Of a stretch of 64,000 bases of DNA, positions 1 to 8,014 are shown piece by piece. The stretch spans positions 248,001 to 312,000 of the forward strand of contig CBDCOW010000005.1 of NCBI GenBank assembly GCA_965219875.1, read 5' to 3'. The first letter of the stretch is position 1; each line of letters begins with the position of its first letter. The notes beneath the pieces were generated by a model that saw nothing but the letters and a program-made list of their open reading frames with translations, was not told where the DNA came from and ran no database searches. The translations under genes were made by a program, and so were the position numbers. Source of the DNA: DAOUKH01 sp965219875. GTDB lineage: Bacteria; Chloroflexota; Dehalococcoidia; SHYB01.

Positions 1-536
1 CCTACTGGGGGCTGAGCTATCCGATCCCGATGGGAACACTGAAGAACGTTCAGGCACGATATCGGTATTTAACGGTCCCGAGCCGTCGATAGCTGTTTCC
101 GACTCCGCGGACAGCGAGTCCAGGGTTGTCGCCGCCTGGTTGACCGATTTGGTGGGAAGGGGCGTGGAGCCGCAGGAGATTAGCGTCTTCGTTAGGTCTA
201 CCGACCAAGTCAGTCGAGCCATTGGAGCTATCGAGGCTGCCGGGCTGCAGTTCACCGTCTTGGACAATCAGGTCCAAACCACCGAAGGGAACGCTTCGGT
301 AAGCACCATGCACTTGGCGAAGGGTTTGGAGTTCCGGGCCGTGGTTGTGATGGCCTGCGACGACGAGGTCATACCGCTTCAGGAAAGGATCGAGTCCGTC
401 ACTGATGATTCCGACTTGGAGGATGTCTACAACACCGAGCGGCATCTCCTCTATGTCGCCTGCACCCGCGCGCGACTACCTCCTCGTAACCGGCGTAGAG
501 CCAGCGTCCGAGTTCCTGGACGACCTTCGCGTCTAG
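1..536 (+). pseudogene. UvrD/PcrA-type DNA helicase, C-terminal fragment, frameshifted
   Basis: Frame 2 is open from the window edge, so this is the tail of a larger gene. It reads as the end of a superfamily 1 3'-5' helicase: a segment around 303-365 carries HLAKGLEFRAVVV (the motif V-like 'T.H.aKGLEf..V' block) and 439-475 carries ERHLLYVACTRAR (motif VI-like). Right after ACTRA the frame is lost inside a GC-repeat (467-474). Two missing bases restore the expected ARDYLLVTG continuation, which then ends at TAG 534-536. The original frame instead runs on into the next gene. The break is either a real frameshift or an assembly error in the dinucleotide run. The helicase body lies outside the window. 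Confidence 0.75.
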
Positions 537-550
537 GTGAGAGGAAGCCC

Positions 551-829
551 ATGACCGCCGCAAAACCGATCCACCCGGGAGAGCATCTGGCTGAGACGTT
601 GCAAGAACTGGGTATCACCCAATACCGTCTGGCGAAGACGATCGGCGTGCCCCAAATACGCATCCACGATATCGTCCACTGCCGCAGATCCATCACGGCG
701 GACACCGCGCTTCGGATTGGGCAGGCCCTGGGCATGACTCCTGACTATTGGCTGAACCTCCAGCGGATGTACGATCTGGACGTCGCCCGTACCAAGACCG
801 ACGTCAGCGCCATCGAACCCGCTTGTTGA
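551..829 (+). CDS. higA: HigA-family antitoxin (XRE-type helix-turn-helix)
   Basis: This is a 92-residue protein beginning at ATG 551 after a good ribosome site (GAGAGGAAG, 539-547). The N-terminal HPGEHLAETLQELG block and the following 'QYRLAKTIGVPQIRIHDIV' stretch are the classic HigA/VapI-like HTH signature, and TPDYWLNLQ is the usual HigA C-terminal block. HigA proteins repress their own operon and neutralise a HigB mRNA interferase. No HigB toxin lies upstream; the helicase tail occupies that position, so this is an orphan antitoxin or a solo regulator. A decayed second copy of its 3' two thirds plus about 40 bp beyond the stop occurs at 29410-29630, which ties both places to the same mobile DNA. 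Confidence 0.85.
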   Translation: MTAAKPIHPGEHLAETLQELGITQYRLAKTIGVPQIRIHDIVHCRRSITADTALRIGQALGMTPDYWLNLQRMYDLDVARTKTDVSAIEPAC

Positions 830-1180
830 GGCGTCTGCCTAGAGCAATGAGGTTCCCCACCTGGCTAGGTTGACTAAGGAGAACAACCTGGGGACAGATC
901 CGCAGCCCCTGACGGCGGCGGCGGTCTACCCTCGGGTATCCGGCGACCCCTGAACCTGTATCTGTTGGTCGCGGCCCAGGCCAGAGAACTCCGCGACTAC
1001 GCCAAGGCCAATGGCTACAGCTTCACCCGCGAGCCCGAACACGCCCTGCGGTGGTAGAACACCACCGGCCTGGGTTTGCACGGAGCATCTGAGCAGGCGT
1101 TGTACGCGGGAGCGTTACGGCCCCAAATCCGCGAGCGTCCGCCCTTCTCCCCCTCTTTTCCTACCTGGCTAAGGCAAAGA
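830..1180. other. Gene-poor stretch with possible coding remnant
   Basis: I see no convincing gene here. A short plus-strand frame ending at the TAG near 1055 reads like protein (…LRDYAKANGYSFTREPEH…), but it has no start codon with a ribosome site and no recognisable family, so it may be a remnant. The first 40 bases are the part shared with the second HigA segment near 29.6 kb. Confidence 0.4.
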
Positions 1181-1209
1181 AGAGGCCCCTCCGAGGTGGA
1201 GGGGCCTCT
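1181..1209 (-). terminator. Intrinsic terminator after the substrate-binding protein gene
   Basis: A perfect 12-bp inverted repeat (AGAGGCCCCTCC / GGAGGGGCCTCT) encloses a 5-base loop. It sits 23 bases beyond the stop of the minus-strand gene. Read on the minus strand, the hairpin is followed by TCTTCTTTG-like pyrimidine-rich sequence, a modest U-tract. Confidence 0.75.
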
Positions 1210-1231
1210 ATGGCCATCCTAAGCTGGCTTC

Positions 1232-3055
1232 CTAGGGGTAGCTCGCCCCTCGTTCCACAACGATCGGCCAGGAGCTTGGAGACGGCCTATCGCCGACCCA
1301 GACTTCGTCGAGGTCGTAGAAGATGTCGCCGCCCAGAACGTCAGGCCCGGGAGTCCAACCCCTGACCTCCGGCATCATCACCATGATCGACCAGGTGTTG
1401 CCCCAGACCACTCGGACTTGGTCTTCGATGGCGAGGCGCTGGATGTCATGGATGAGCTGCCGCCGTTTGGCGGGATCGGCCGTGGCGTCTTGCTCGTCGA
1501 GCAAAGCGTCCATCTTCGGGTTGCTGTAGCCGCTAAGCTGACGGCCTCCTTCCGAGTGGAACCACGCCCTCAGCAACGGCCCCGGATCCGGGAAGTCGGC
1601 GGCCAGCGCGGCGTAGAAGAACAGGAAGTCCCCCTCCGAAAGCCGCTGCGACCGCTCAGCGCGCGGCACCGGACCGGGCTCGACTTCGGCCAGGCCATCC
1701 AGATGCTTATTGACCTGGTCCGCGATCAGCACCGGGCATTCCCGACCGCACGTCGACGATTCGGACGCAAACGCTTTGAACTTGAGGAGGTTGTCCGGCC
1801 CATAGCCCGCGTCCTCAAGGAGCTGCCGCGCCCTGGCGATGTCCGCCGTCTTGTCGTCGCGGAAGCCCGGGAGCTCCATCACCTCACTCTCGGGAAGGAC
1901 GAAGTCTCCGTAGATCGTCGGCAGGAAGGAGGTCCAGCTCCAGGGCGCCTCGCCCTGGACCGCGTCGAGACTCGAGCGGCGCTCGAGGACTAGGTTGATG
2001 GCTTCGCGGGCGCGAACATCGTCGAACGGCGGCTTCGTGTGGTTGAAGTGCGCCTCCCATACGACGGTCTTGTCGTATGGCCAGAGAACGACGCGGGCGT
2101 TCGAGGCTTTCAGCGAAAGTATCTCGGCGTTGCCCGCCTTCTGGAACATCGCCGCCTGCCCCGAGGCGATGGCGGCGATGATGGTCGCCGTGTCGCCGAA
2201 CCACGTCCATTCCACGGCGTCCAGGTACGGGAGCGATTGCCCGTCGGATCCCTTCTTCCAGAAGTTCGGGTTCGGAGTCCAGGAAGCGCTGATGCCGTCC
2301 TGGAAGGATTCTAGGATGAATGGGCCGGTGCCTACCGTGCAGCCCTCTGCCGGATCGAGACCGCCGCCGCATTGGTCGACGAGCTCTTTCGGGACCATCG
2401 GACTGAACACGGTCGCAAGGCCCCCGATGAACGCGATTGAGGGCTTCTTGAGCGTCACACGCACGGTATGGGAGTCCACCGCCTCGAGCGCTTCGACGTT
2501 CGAGAGCGTGCCTGCCCGGTAGAAGCGTTTCTCTTCAATCGGGAAATCGCCCCGGATCCTTTGCAGGTTGTAGATGACGTCGTCGGCAGTAAACTCCCTG
2601 CCGTTTACGGGAGCGAGGTCCTGCCACTGGACCCCTCGCCGCACGTTCAACGTGAAGACGGCGCCGTCCGAGGACCAGCCTTCCAGCAGTCCGGGCAGGA
2701 GCTGGAAGTTCTGGTCGTCCACCTCAACCAAAAGGTCGCTGGCTTGGAGCCAGACTTCTTTTCCAGACGATGCGGTGGTATGAGGATCGGTGGACTTCAG
2801 TTGCTGTGGGATCGGCAAGTTGAGCGACCCACCCGACCTTGGCCCCGTCGGCGGTTCAGTGGGAGGCGGCGCCGTCGGCTCGGGCGTTGCGGTCGGCGGT
2901 GCGCTCGTGGCCGGCGGGCTCGTGGCCGGCGGGCTCGTAGGTTCGGGGGTCGGCGGCGTCGCTGTCGGCGTCGGGTCGGCTCCGCCGCAGGCGCCCACGA
3001 TGAGGGCCACGGCAACGCAGAGTGCGGCGATGGCCTGAATTCGATGTTTCTTCAT
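1232..3055 (-). CDS. ABC transporter substrate-binding lipoprotein, family 5 (peptide/opine/nickel type)
   Basis: The protein has 607 residues from ATG 3055, which follows GGGGAG at 3061-3068. An in-frame ATG further upstream would add 34 residues that do not look like a signal. The N-terminus is a lipoprotein signal (MKKHRIQ…LIVGAC) with lipobox VGAC, then about 50 residues of Thr/Pro/Ser-rich linker, a style common in Chloroflexota. The remainder matches SBP_bac_5: an IPQQLKSTDPH-type start, an 'LPGLLEGW…FTLNVRRGVQWQD' block, and 'TGPFILESFQDG' plus 'RLAIEDQVRVVWGN' near the end. It should capture an oligopeptide-like or amine substrate for the permeases at 4.6-6.5 kb. An insertion element now separates it from them. 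Confidence 0.88.
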   Translation of the reverse strand: MKKHRIQAIAALCVAVALIVGACGGADPTPTATPPTPEPTSPPATSPPATSAPPTATPEPTAPPPTEPPTGPRSGGSLNLPIPQQLKSTDPHTTASSGKEVWLQASDLLVEVDDQNFQLLPGLLEGWSSDGAVFTLNVRRGVQWQDLAPVNGREFTADDVIYNLQRIRGDFPIEEKRFYRAGTLSNVEALEAVDSHTVRVTLKKPSIAFIGGLATVFSPMVPKELVDQCGGGLDPAEGCTVGTGPFILESFQDGISASWTPNPNFWKKGSDGQSLPYLDAVEWTWFGDTATIIAAIASGQAAMFQKAGNAEILSLKASNARVVLWPYDKTVVWEAHFNHTKPPFDDVRAREAINLVLERRSSLDAVQGEAPWSWTSFLPTIYGDFVLPESEVMELPGFRDDKTADIARARQLLEDAGYGPDNLLKFKAFASESSTCGRECPVLIADQVNKHLDGLAEVEPGPVPRAERSQRLSEGDFLFFYAALAADFPDPGPLLRAWFHSEGGRQLSGYSNPKMDALLDEQDATADPAKRRQLIHDIQRLAIEDQVRVVWGNTWSIMVMMPEVRGWTPGPDVLGGDIFYDLDEVWVGDRPSPSSWPIVVERGASYP

Positions 3056-3157
3056 GATTGAACTCCCCTTTCCCCTCGTATCTGTCACTTCCTCGCCGAA
3101 TCCAATCCTGAATTCTAGTAAAACCGGAATGGTAGCCAAGGGCTTGAAGGGTGTCAA

Positions 3158-3172
3158 GCTTCAGAAGACGCG
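3158..3172 (+). repeat. Target-site duplication, left copy
   Basis: GCTTCAGAAGACGCG occurs here and again at 4602-4616, directly outside the terminal inverted repeats. One extra base (A3173) lies between this copy and the left inverted repeat. The copies are identical over 15 bp, which suggests a fairly recent insertion. Confidence 0.85.
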
Positions 3173-3173
3173 A

Positions 3174-4601
3174 TGTCGGTGTGCAATGATTCCGTCAGTA
3201 GGTAACTGTTCAATGAAAATGTCAGTCTATGAAAGGACTGACGTTGACGAGGAGAGAAGAGTCGAGGCTCCAGGTGTTGAACGGCGTGCTGGAGCGGAAG
3301 GCGTCGGTGGCTGAGGCGGCCGGGCTGATGGGGGTGAGCGAGCGCCATGGGTGGCGGCTCTTGGCGGCGTACCGAAGGGAGGGCGCTGCGTCCGTGGCTC
3401 ACGGGAACCGAGGCAGGAAGCCGACGACCGCCACGTCCCCGGAGATGCGGGAGAAGGTGCTGGCGCTGGCCCGAGGCCCCTATGCGGGCTTCAACCACAC
3501 GCATCTCACCGAGCTGCTGGCGGAGCGGGAGGGCGTCCGCCTCTCCCGCTCCACCGTCCGGCGGGTCCTGCTGGCCGGGGGCGTCGGCAGTCCTCGCCGC
3601 CGCCGGTCGGCCAAGCGCTACCGTCGAAGGGAGCGCTACCCCCAGGAGGGGATGCTGCTGCAGATCGACGGGAGCCGGCACGACTGGCTGGAGGGCCGCG
3701 GCCCCTACCTGACGCTCATCGGCGCCGTAGACGACGCCACCGGGACGGTCCCCTTCGCCCTGTTCCGGGAGCAAGAGGACGCCCACGGCTACCTGATCAT
3801 GCTCAAGGAGATCATCGACCGGCACGGCGTCCCGCTGGCCCTCTACAGCGACCGGCATGCTATCTTCCAGCGCGCTCCCAAGGACCCCGAGAGCCTGGAG
3901 GAGCAGCGCCGCGGCCGGCGCGACCCGACCCAGTTCGCCAGGGCGCTTGAGGAACTGGGCATTGAGCTCATCCTGGCCCACACGCCGCAGGCGAAGGGGC
4001 GCGTCGAGCGCGCCTGGGAGACCTTCCAGGACCGCCTGGTCTCCGAGCTGCGCCTCGCCGGCGTCACCGCCATCGAGGAGGCCAACGCCCTGCTCTGGGA
4101 CTTCCTGCCGCGCTACGATCGGCGCTTCGGCGTGGCGCCGGCTCAGCCGGGACCAGCCTATCGCCGGCCGGCGCCGGGCCTCGACCTCGATGCGGTCTTG
4201 TGCTTCAAGTATCTTCGCACCGTGGCCAACGACGACACCGTCCGGTTCAACGGCGCCGCTCTCCAGCTCCTGCCGGACGGCCACCGCGCCGGCTACGCTC
4301 GCGCCACGGTCGAAGTCCAGGAGCGGCTGGACGGCCGCATCGTCGTCGTCCATCAGGGCAGGACCGTGGCCGTCGCCCCGGCCCCCGACGCGCCCGTCGT
4401 GCTGCGCGCTCGCAAGGGCCGCCGCTCCAACGGCCGCCTCCCAGCCGGCAAGCCCGGCCCCCCATCCCATGGCCTTCACTACCCACAGACCAAAACCAAG
4501 GCCCGCACCCCAACCAAGCCATCGCCCAACCACCCTTGGAGGAGCCCCCTACTGACATAGTCATTGAACATTTACCCTGACATTTTCATTGGACACCGAC
4601 A
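3174..4601 (+). mobile_element. IS1202/ISNCY-type insertion sequence with double-motif terminal repeats
   Basis: The element is about 1.43 kb and contains one transposase gene. The ends are imperfect inverted repeats starting TGTCGGTGT and containing CAATGA. Each end holds two copies of a motif ending in TGTCAG or GTCAG: outer copies at 3174-3198 and 4577-4601, inner copies (TGTTCAATGA…TGTCAG) at 3207-3225 and 4552-4570. It is flanked by a 15-bp direct repeat (3158-3172 and 4602-4616). Long target duplications are known for IS1202-type elements. The transposase stop codon lies inside the right inner motif. The insertion point is the short gap between the DppC-type permease and the substrate-binding protein. 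Confidence 0.85.
3229..4560 (+). CDS. ISNCY/IS1202-type DDE transposase
   Basis: This 443-residue transposase has an N-terminal helix-turn-helix region (residues 10-60, 'KASVAEAAGLMGVSER') and a second HTH-like segment ending near 115 (LSRSTVRRVLLAGG). The RNase H-fold core follows, with LLQIDGSRHDW (Asp147), LYSDRHAIF (Asp208) and AKGRVERAWE (Glu260) forming the DDE triad. The Gln-Ile-Asp-Gly-Ser-x-His-Asp-Trp block is typical of ISNCY/IS1202-group enzymes. The frame is intact and the ends are well preserved, so the element may still be active. The gene runs opposite to the transport operon it interrupts. The C-terminal 40 residues are Pro/Lys-rich. Confidence 0.88.
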   Translation: MKGLTLTRREESRLQVLNGVLERKASVAEAAGLMGVSERHGWRLLAAYRREGAASVAHGNRGRKPTTATSPEMREKVLALARGPYAGFNHTHLTELLAEREGVRLSRSTVRRVLLAGGVGSPRRRRSAKRYRRRERYPQEGMLLQIDGSRHDWLEGRGPYLTLIGAVDDATGTVPFALFREQEDAHGYLIMLKEIIDRHGVPLALYSDRHAIFQRAPKDPESLEEQRRGRRDPTQFARALEELGIELILAHTPQAKGRVERAWETFQDRLVSELRLAGVTAIEEANALLWDFLPRYDRRFGVAPAQPGPAYRRPAPGLDLDAVLCFKYLRTVANDDTVRFNGAALQLLPDGHRAGYARATVEVQERLDGRIVVVHQGRTVAVAPAPDAPVVLRARKGRRSNGRLPAGKPGPPSHGLHYPQTKTKARTPTKPSPNHPWRSPLLT

Positions 4602-4616
4602 GCTTCAGAAGACGCG
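4602..4616 (+). repeat. Target-site duplication, right copy
   Basis: This is an identical 15-bp copy of the left flank at 3158-3172. It starts immediately after the last base of the right terminal inverted repeat and ends eight bases before the stop codon of the permease gene. Confidence 0.85.
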
Positions 4617-4623
4617 TCCACGG

Positions 4624-5529
4624 CTACCCTCTCCTAAGCCTAGGGTCGAGAATATCTCGCATCGCGTCGCCGAGCATGTTCACGCTGAAGATGACCAGCG
4701 TCAGCGCGACGCCCGGCGCCACCGCCGTCCACGGGGCCGTGATCATGAAGGCGATGCCGTCCCGGCTCAGCATCTGGCCCCACGTGGGCGTCGGCGGGGG
4801 GATGCCAAAGCCCAGGAAGCTCAGGGAGGCTTCGGAAAAGATCGCGACCCCGAGTGTCAGGGTCGCCACGATCATGACGGGCGCGGTGACGTTGGGGAGA
4901 ATGTGGAACGCGAGAATGCGCGTGGGCGACGCGCCGACAGCCCTCGCGGCTTCAATGTACTGGTTCTCGCGAACGCTCACGACCCCGCTTCTGATGATTC
5001 TCGCGTTGGCGAACGTGACACGTATCGCCAACGCGTAGATCAGGTTGGCGATACTCGGACTCAATGCGGACATGATCGCGAGAAGGAGGATCAAACCGGG
5101 GATTGAGAGGAAGGCGTCGACGAATCGTTGAATGATGAGGTCGAAGACGCCCCCGAAGTAACCGCTCACAAGACCGAGGAGGGTGGCGCCCAATGTGCCC
5201 AGCGCGGCGACACCGAGGCCGATGTAGATGGAGACGCGCGCGCCGTAAACGATGCGGCTGAACATATCTCGCCCAAACTGGTCCGTCCCGAGCCAGTAGG
5301 TTGAATTTGGGCCTTGAAGCGCGTCGGAGAGATGGTGCTCCGCCGGATCGAACGGGGCGATGAAATCGGCGAACACGGCGGCCATCAGCGTGAGAAAGAG
5401 CATCAAGGCGCCGAAGGCCCCCAGAGGCTTCAGCGCCACCAACCGCCGCCCCTCGCGTGCGGCTCGCCCCAGCCGGCGGAGCCGGCCCCCTAGCAATCCC
5501 TGACCAAGCTCTTGCGGTCCAGGTGCCAT
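4624..5529 (-). CDS. ABC transporter permease, DppC/OppC type
   Basis: The 301-residue membrane protein has a first transmembrane helix near residues 35-55, the characteristic periplasmic 'FDPAEHHLSDALQGPNSTYWLGTDQFGRD' region, and four or five further helices. The EAA loop that docks the ATPase reads EAARAVGASPTRILAFHILPN. 'SEASLSFLGFGIPPPTPTWG' and the C-terminal 'NMLGDAMRDILDPRLRRG' are family hallmarks. It pairs with the permease encoded just upstream (22-base gap) to form the channel of a peptide/nickel-type importer. No ATPase gene (DppD/DppF) occurs in the window, so ATPases must be shared or encoded elsewhere. Confidence 0.92.
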   Translation of the reverse strand: MAPGPQELGQGLLGGRLRRLGRAAREGRRLVALKPLGAFGALMLFLTLMAAVFADFIAPFDPAEHHLSDALQGPNSTYWLGTDQFGRDMFSRIVYGARVSIYIGLGVAALGTLGATLLGLVSGYFGGVFDLIIQRFVDAFLSIPGLILLLAIMSALSPSIANLIYALAIRVTFANARIIRSGVVSVRENQYIEAARAVGASPTRILAFHILPNVTAPVMIVATLTLGVAIFSEASLSFLGFGIPPPTPTWGQMLSRDGIAFMITAPWTAVAPGVALTLVIFSVNMLGDAMRDILDPRLRRG

Positions 5530-5551
5530 TAGGTGCGTCGCGATGCCGGCC

Positions 5552-6508
5552 TTAGGAGTATCTGATCCTTGGATCGAGCCATGCGTAGCTCAAGTCAATC
5601 ACCAGGTTGATCATCACAATCGCGAAAGCCATCAACAACACGATGCCCTGGACGATGGGATAGTCCCGAAAATCTATGGATTCCAGGAGCAGCCGGCCCA
5701 TCCCCGGCAGGCCGAAGATCGACTCGATAACGACAGCCCCGCCCACCAAAAACGCCACCTCTTGCCCCAATACCGTGACCACGGGAATCAGTGCGTTCTT
5801 TGTCCCATGACGGATTACGACGGCCCTCTCTCGTAAGCCCTTGGACCACGCCGTTCGAATATAGTCCTGCCGCAGCACTTCCAACATCATGGCCCTCGTC
5901 ATACGCATGACGCTCGCGGAGAAGAACACCCCCAGGATGAACGCCGGGAGCACGAACTGCAGAATGTGTCGGCCGAAATGCTCCGTGGCGTAGGTGTACA
6001 CCACTGGAGGCGTCCAGCCGAACCAGAGGCCGGGGAGCAGCACCACCATCACTCCGAGCCAGAAGTTGGGGACCGCCAGCCCCAGGATCGCCATGGTCCT
6101 CAGGAAATAGTCCAGCACCGTGTCCTGCCGGACCGCTGAGATGATCCCGATAGGGATCGCGATGATGATAGAAAAAAAGATCGTAAGGAGGGCGAGCTCC
6201 ACCGTGACGAGAATCCGCGGCTTGATGTGGCTCATCACGGAGCTCCCGTCGAACAAGGAGTTACTCAGGTCTCCTTGAAGGATGCCCCCAAGGAACGTGA
6301 AGTATTGTTGAAAGAATGGCCGGTCGAGACCGAGCTCGTGCCGTATCTGCTCCTTGCTTCCGCCCGCGACGCTGCGGTCGACGACGTCGCTGAGCACGGC
6401 GTCGAGCGCGTCGCCGGGAAGCAGGCGCACGATCGTGAAGATGATCAGCGACACGATCAGGAGCGTCGGGATGGCGAGGAGCAGGCGCTTGACAATATAT
6501 TTTTGCAT
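5552..6508 (-). CDS. ABC transporter permease, DppB/OppB type
   Basis: The 318-residue inner-membrane protein opens with MQKYIVKRLLLAIPTLLIVS, the standard DppB start. It carries 'LGLDRPFFQQYFTFLGGILQGDLSNS' after the first helix and the EAA-type loop 'TAWSKGLRERAVVIRHGTKN'. The C-terminus 'INLVIDLSYAWLDPRIRYS' is canonical. It is the first gene of the three-gene transport unit (DppB, DppC, substrate-binding protein). The 129-base gap upstream to the aminotransferase gene could hold a promoter, but I see no clear element. Substrate specificity cannot be read from the sequence. The neighbouring aminotransferase and amidohydrolase suggest an amine or peptide-like compound. Confidence 0.92.
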   Translation of the reverse strand: MQKYIVKRLLLAIPTLLIVSLIIFTIVRLLPGDALDAVLSDVVDRSVAGGSKEQIRHELGLDRPFFQQYFTFLGGILQGDLSNSLFDGSSVMSHIKPRILVTVELALLTIFFSIIIAIPIGIISAVRQDTVLDYFLRTMAILGLAVPNFWLGVMVVLLPGLWFGWTPPVVYTYATEHFGRHILQFVLPAFILGVFFSASVMRMTRAMMLEVLRQDYIRTAWSKGLRERAVVIRHGTKNALIPVVTVLGQEVAFLVGGAVVIESIFGLPGMGRLLLESIDFRDYPIVQGIVLLMAFAIVMINLVIDLSYAWLDPRIRYS

Positions 6509-6637
6509 AGCGGCCGGGCGTTCTCCGCGCCCTCAATCCGTTGAGAACCCTGTCGTGACGGGTTTCGAATACTAGGCCTGCCCTCTAAACGCTGTCAACG
6601 AAACCCACCCGAGGGCCGCCGTGCTCGCCGCGAGGGC

Positions 6638-8014
6638 TCAAACGTTGAGTTCGTTCTCTACGGAGGCTAGGCTGCGGTCAACTGCGCGAATCAGGAAATC
6701 GACCTCCGAGCGGGAGATCGAGAGCGGCGGCATGATACGGACGGTATTGCCCCCGCGCAGAAGCACGCCGTTGGCTTTGAAGTGTCCGGTAAGCCGGTCT
6801 CCCATTTCAGCCTCGGCCGGGAAGTACGCTTTCGTGCTTTCGTCCCGCACGAGCTCGAGGCTGCACATCAGGCCTTTACCCGCGGCTTCGCCGACGATGG
6901 GGTGCTTCTGCTCCAGCTCCTTCAAACCGTCTAGGAGATACGTCCCCATCGCCGCCGCGTTGTCGACGAGCCGCTCGCGCTCGATGATCGCGATGTTCTC
7001 CAAAGCAGCAGCCGCGGCGACCGGATGACCTCCGAAGCTGATCATGTGAACGAACTTCACGTCTTCACTGCCGATGAACAGGTCGGAGACCTCCTTCTTG
7101 GCGACCGCGGCCCCCATCGGCACATACCCCGACGTCAGCCCCTTCGCGAGCGTCATGATGTCCGGGGCCACGTCCCAGTGGTCGCCGCCGAACATCTTGC
7201 CGGTCCTACCGAACCCGCACATGACTTCGTCCACGATGAGCAAGACGCCGTACCGGTCGCAAATCTCCCGCACCATGGGCCAATATTCGTCTCCGGGGAC
7301 GACGACCCCAACCGAGGTTGCCATGGGTTCAGCGACGGCGGCGGCTACGGTCTCCGGCCCGTGGAAGACGATCAAGTCTTCGATCGCTTGCGCGCACCTC
7401 GTCGCGCACTCGGACTGGCTCGTGCTGTCAAACTCGCAGCGGTAGAGATGCGGCTGCGGGGCGTAAAGGAATCCGGGCGCGAACGGCTCGTAATCGGTGC
7501 GCCGCATCCGTGGCGCGCCCCCCAACGCCATGACCCCGGCGGTCGCGCCGTGGTAAGAGCCCCGACGGGATATGATCTTGTACCGCCCCGCCTCTCCGCG
7601 CCGTTTGTGGTAGGCCCGAGCGAGCTTCAAGGCCGTCTCCACCGCTTCAGACCCGCCTGATACGAAATAGGAACGGGAGAGGCTCCCCGGCGTCATCGAC
7701 GCCAGCTTCTCGGCCAGCTTGACGGTGGGCACCGCTACCGCTCCCGACGGCATGTACGAGAGCTTGCGCATCTGATCGTACGCCGCCTCCGCGATCTCGG
7801 CCCGCCCATATCCGACGTTCTTAAGCCCCAACCCGGACATTGGGTCCATGAACCTGCGCCCTTCGGTGTCGGTGACCCAGACGCCTTCGCCCTCGACGAA
7901 GACCTGCGGCTCTCCCTTCTCCGCCATCTCGGCGGGCTCGCGCATGTAGACCCAGAGATGGTCGAGCGCGGCGCGCTGGAGAGCACGGCCCTCGCCTTCG
8001 TTGGGAGTGTTCAC
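6638..8014 (-). CDS. Class III pyridoxal-phosphate aminotransferase (omega-transaminase group)
   Basis: The 458-residue protein matches the aspartate aminotransferase family class III pattern. 'YFVSGGSEAVETALKLAR' binds the PLP phosphate, 'LLIVDEVMCGFGRTGKMFGG' contains the PLP-ring Asp, and LAKGLTSGYVPMGA contains the Schiff-base Lys. The enzyme should move an amino group from an omega-amine or beta-amino acid to a keto acid such as pyruvate; the exact pair is unknown. Its start overlaps the stop of the amidohydrolase gene (ATGA, 8011-8014), so the two are translationally coupled. Together with the downstream importer they suggest uptake, hydrolysis and deamination of an amine-containing compound. 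Confidence 0.9.
   Translation of the reverse strand: MNTPNEGEGRALQRAALDHLWVYMREPAEMAEKGEPQVFVEGEGVWVTDTEGRRFMDPMSGLGLKNVGYGRAEIAEAAYDQMRKLSYMPSGAVAVPTVKLAEKLASMTPGSLSRSYFVSGGSEAVETALKLARAYHKRRGEAGRYKIISRRGSYHGATAGVMALGGAPRMRRTDYEPFAPGFLYAPQPHLYRCEFDSTSQSECATRCAQAIEDLIVFHGPETVAAAVAEPMATSVGVVVPGDEYWPMVREICDRYGVLLIVDEVMCGFGRTGKMFGGDHWDVAPDIMTLAKGLTSGYVPMGAAVAKKEVSDLFIGSEDVKFVHMISFGGHPVAAAAALENIAIIERERLVDNAAAMGTYLLDGLKELEQKHPIVGEAAGKGLMCSLELVRDESTKAYFPAEAEMGDRLTGHFKANGVLLRGGNTVRIMPPLSISRSEVDFLIRAVDRSLASVENELNV

Noticed and set aside
3154..4533. A 459-codon minus-strand frame inside the insertion element
   Set aside because: The plus-strand transposase with DDE residues explains the region and the terminal repeats fit it; the antisense frame is composition-driven.
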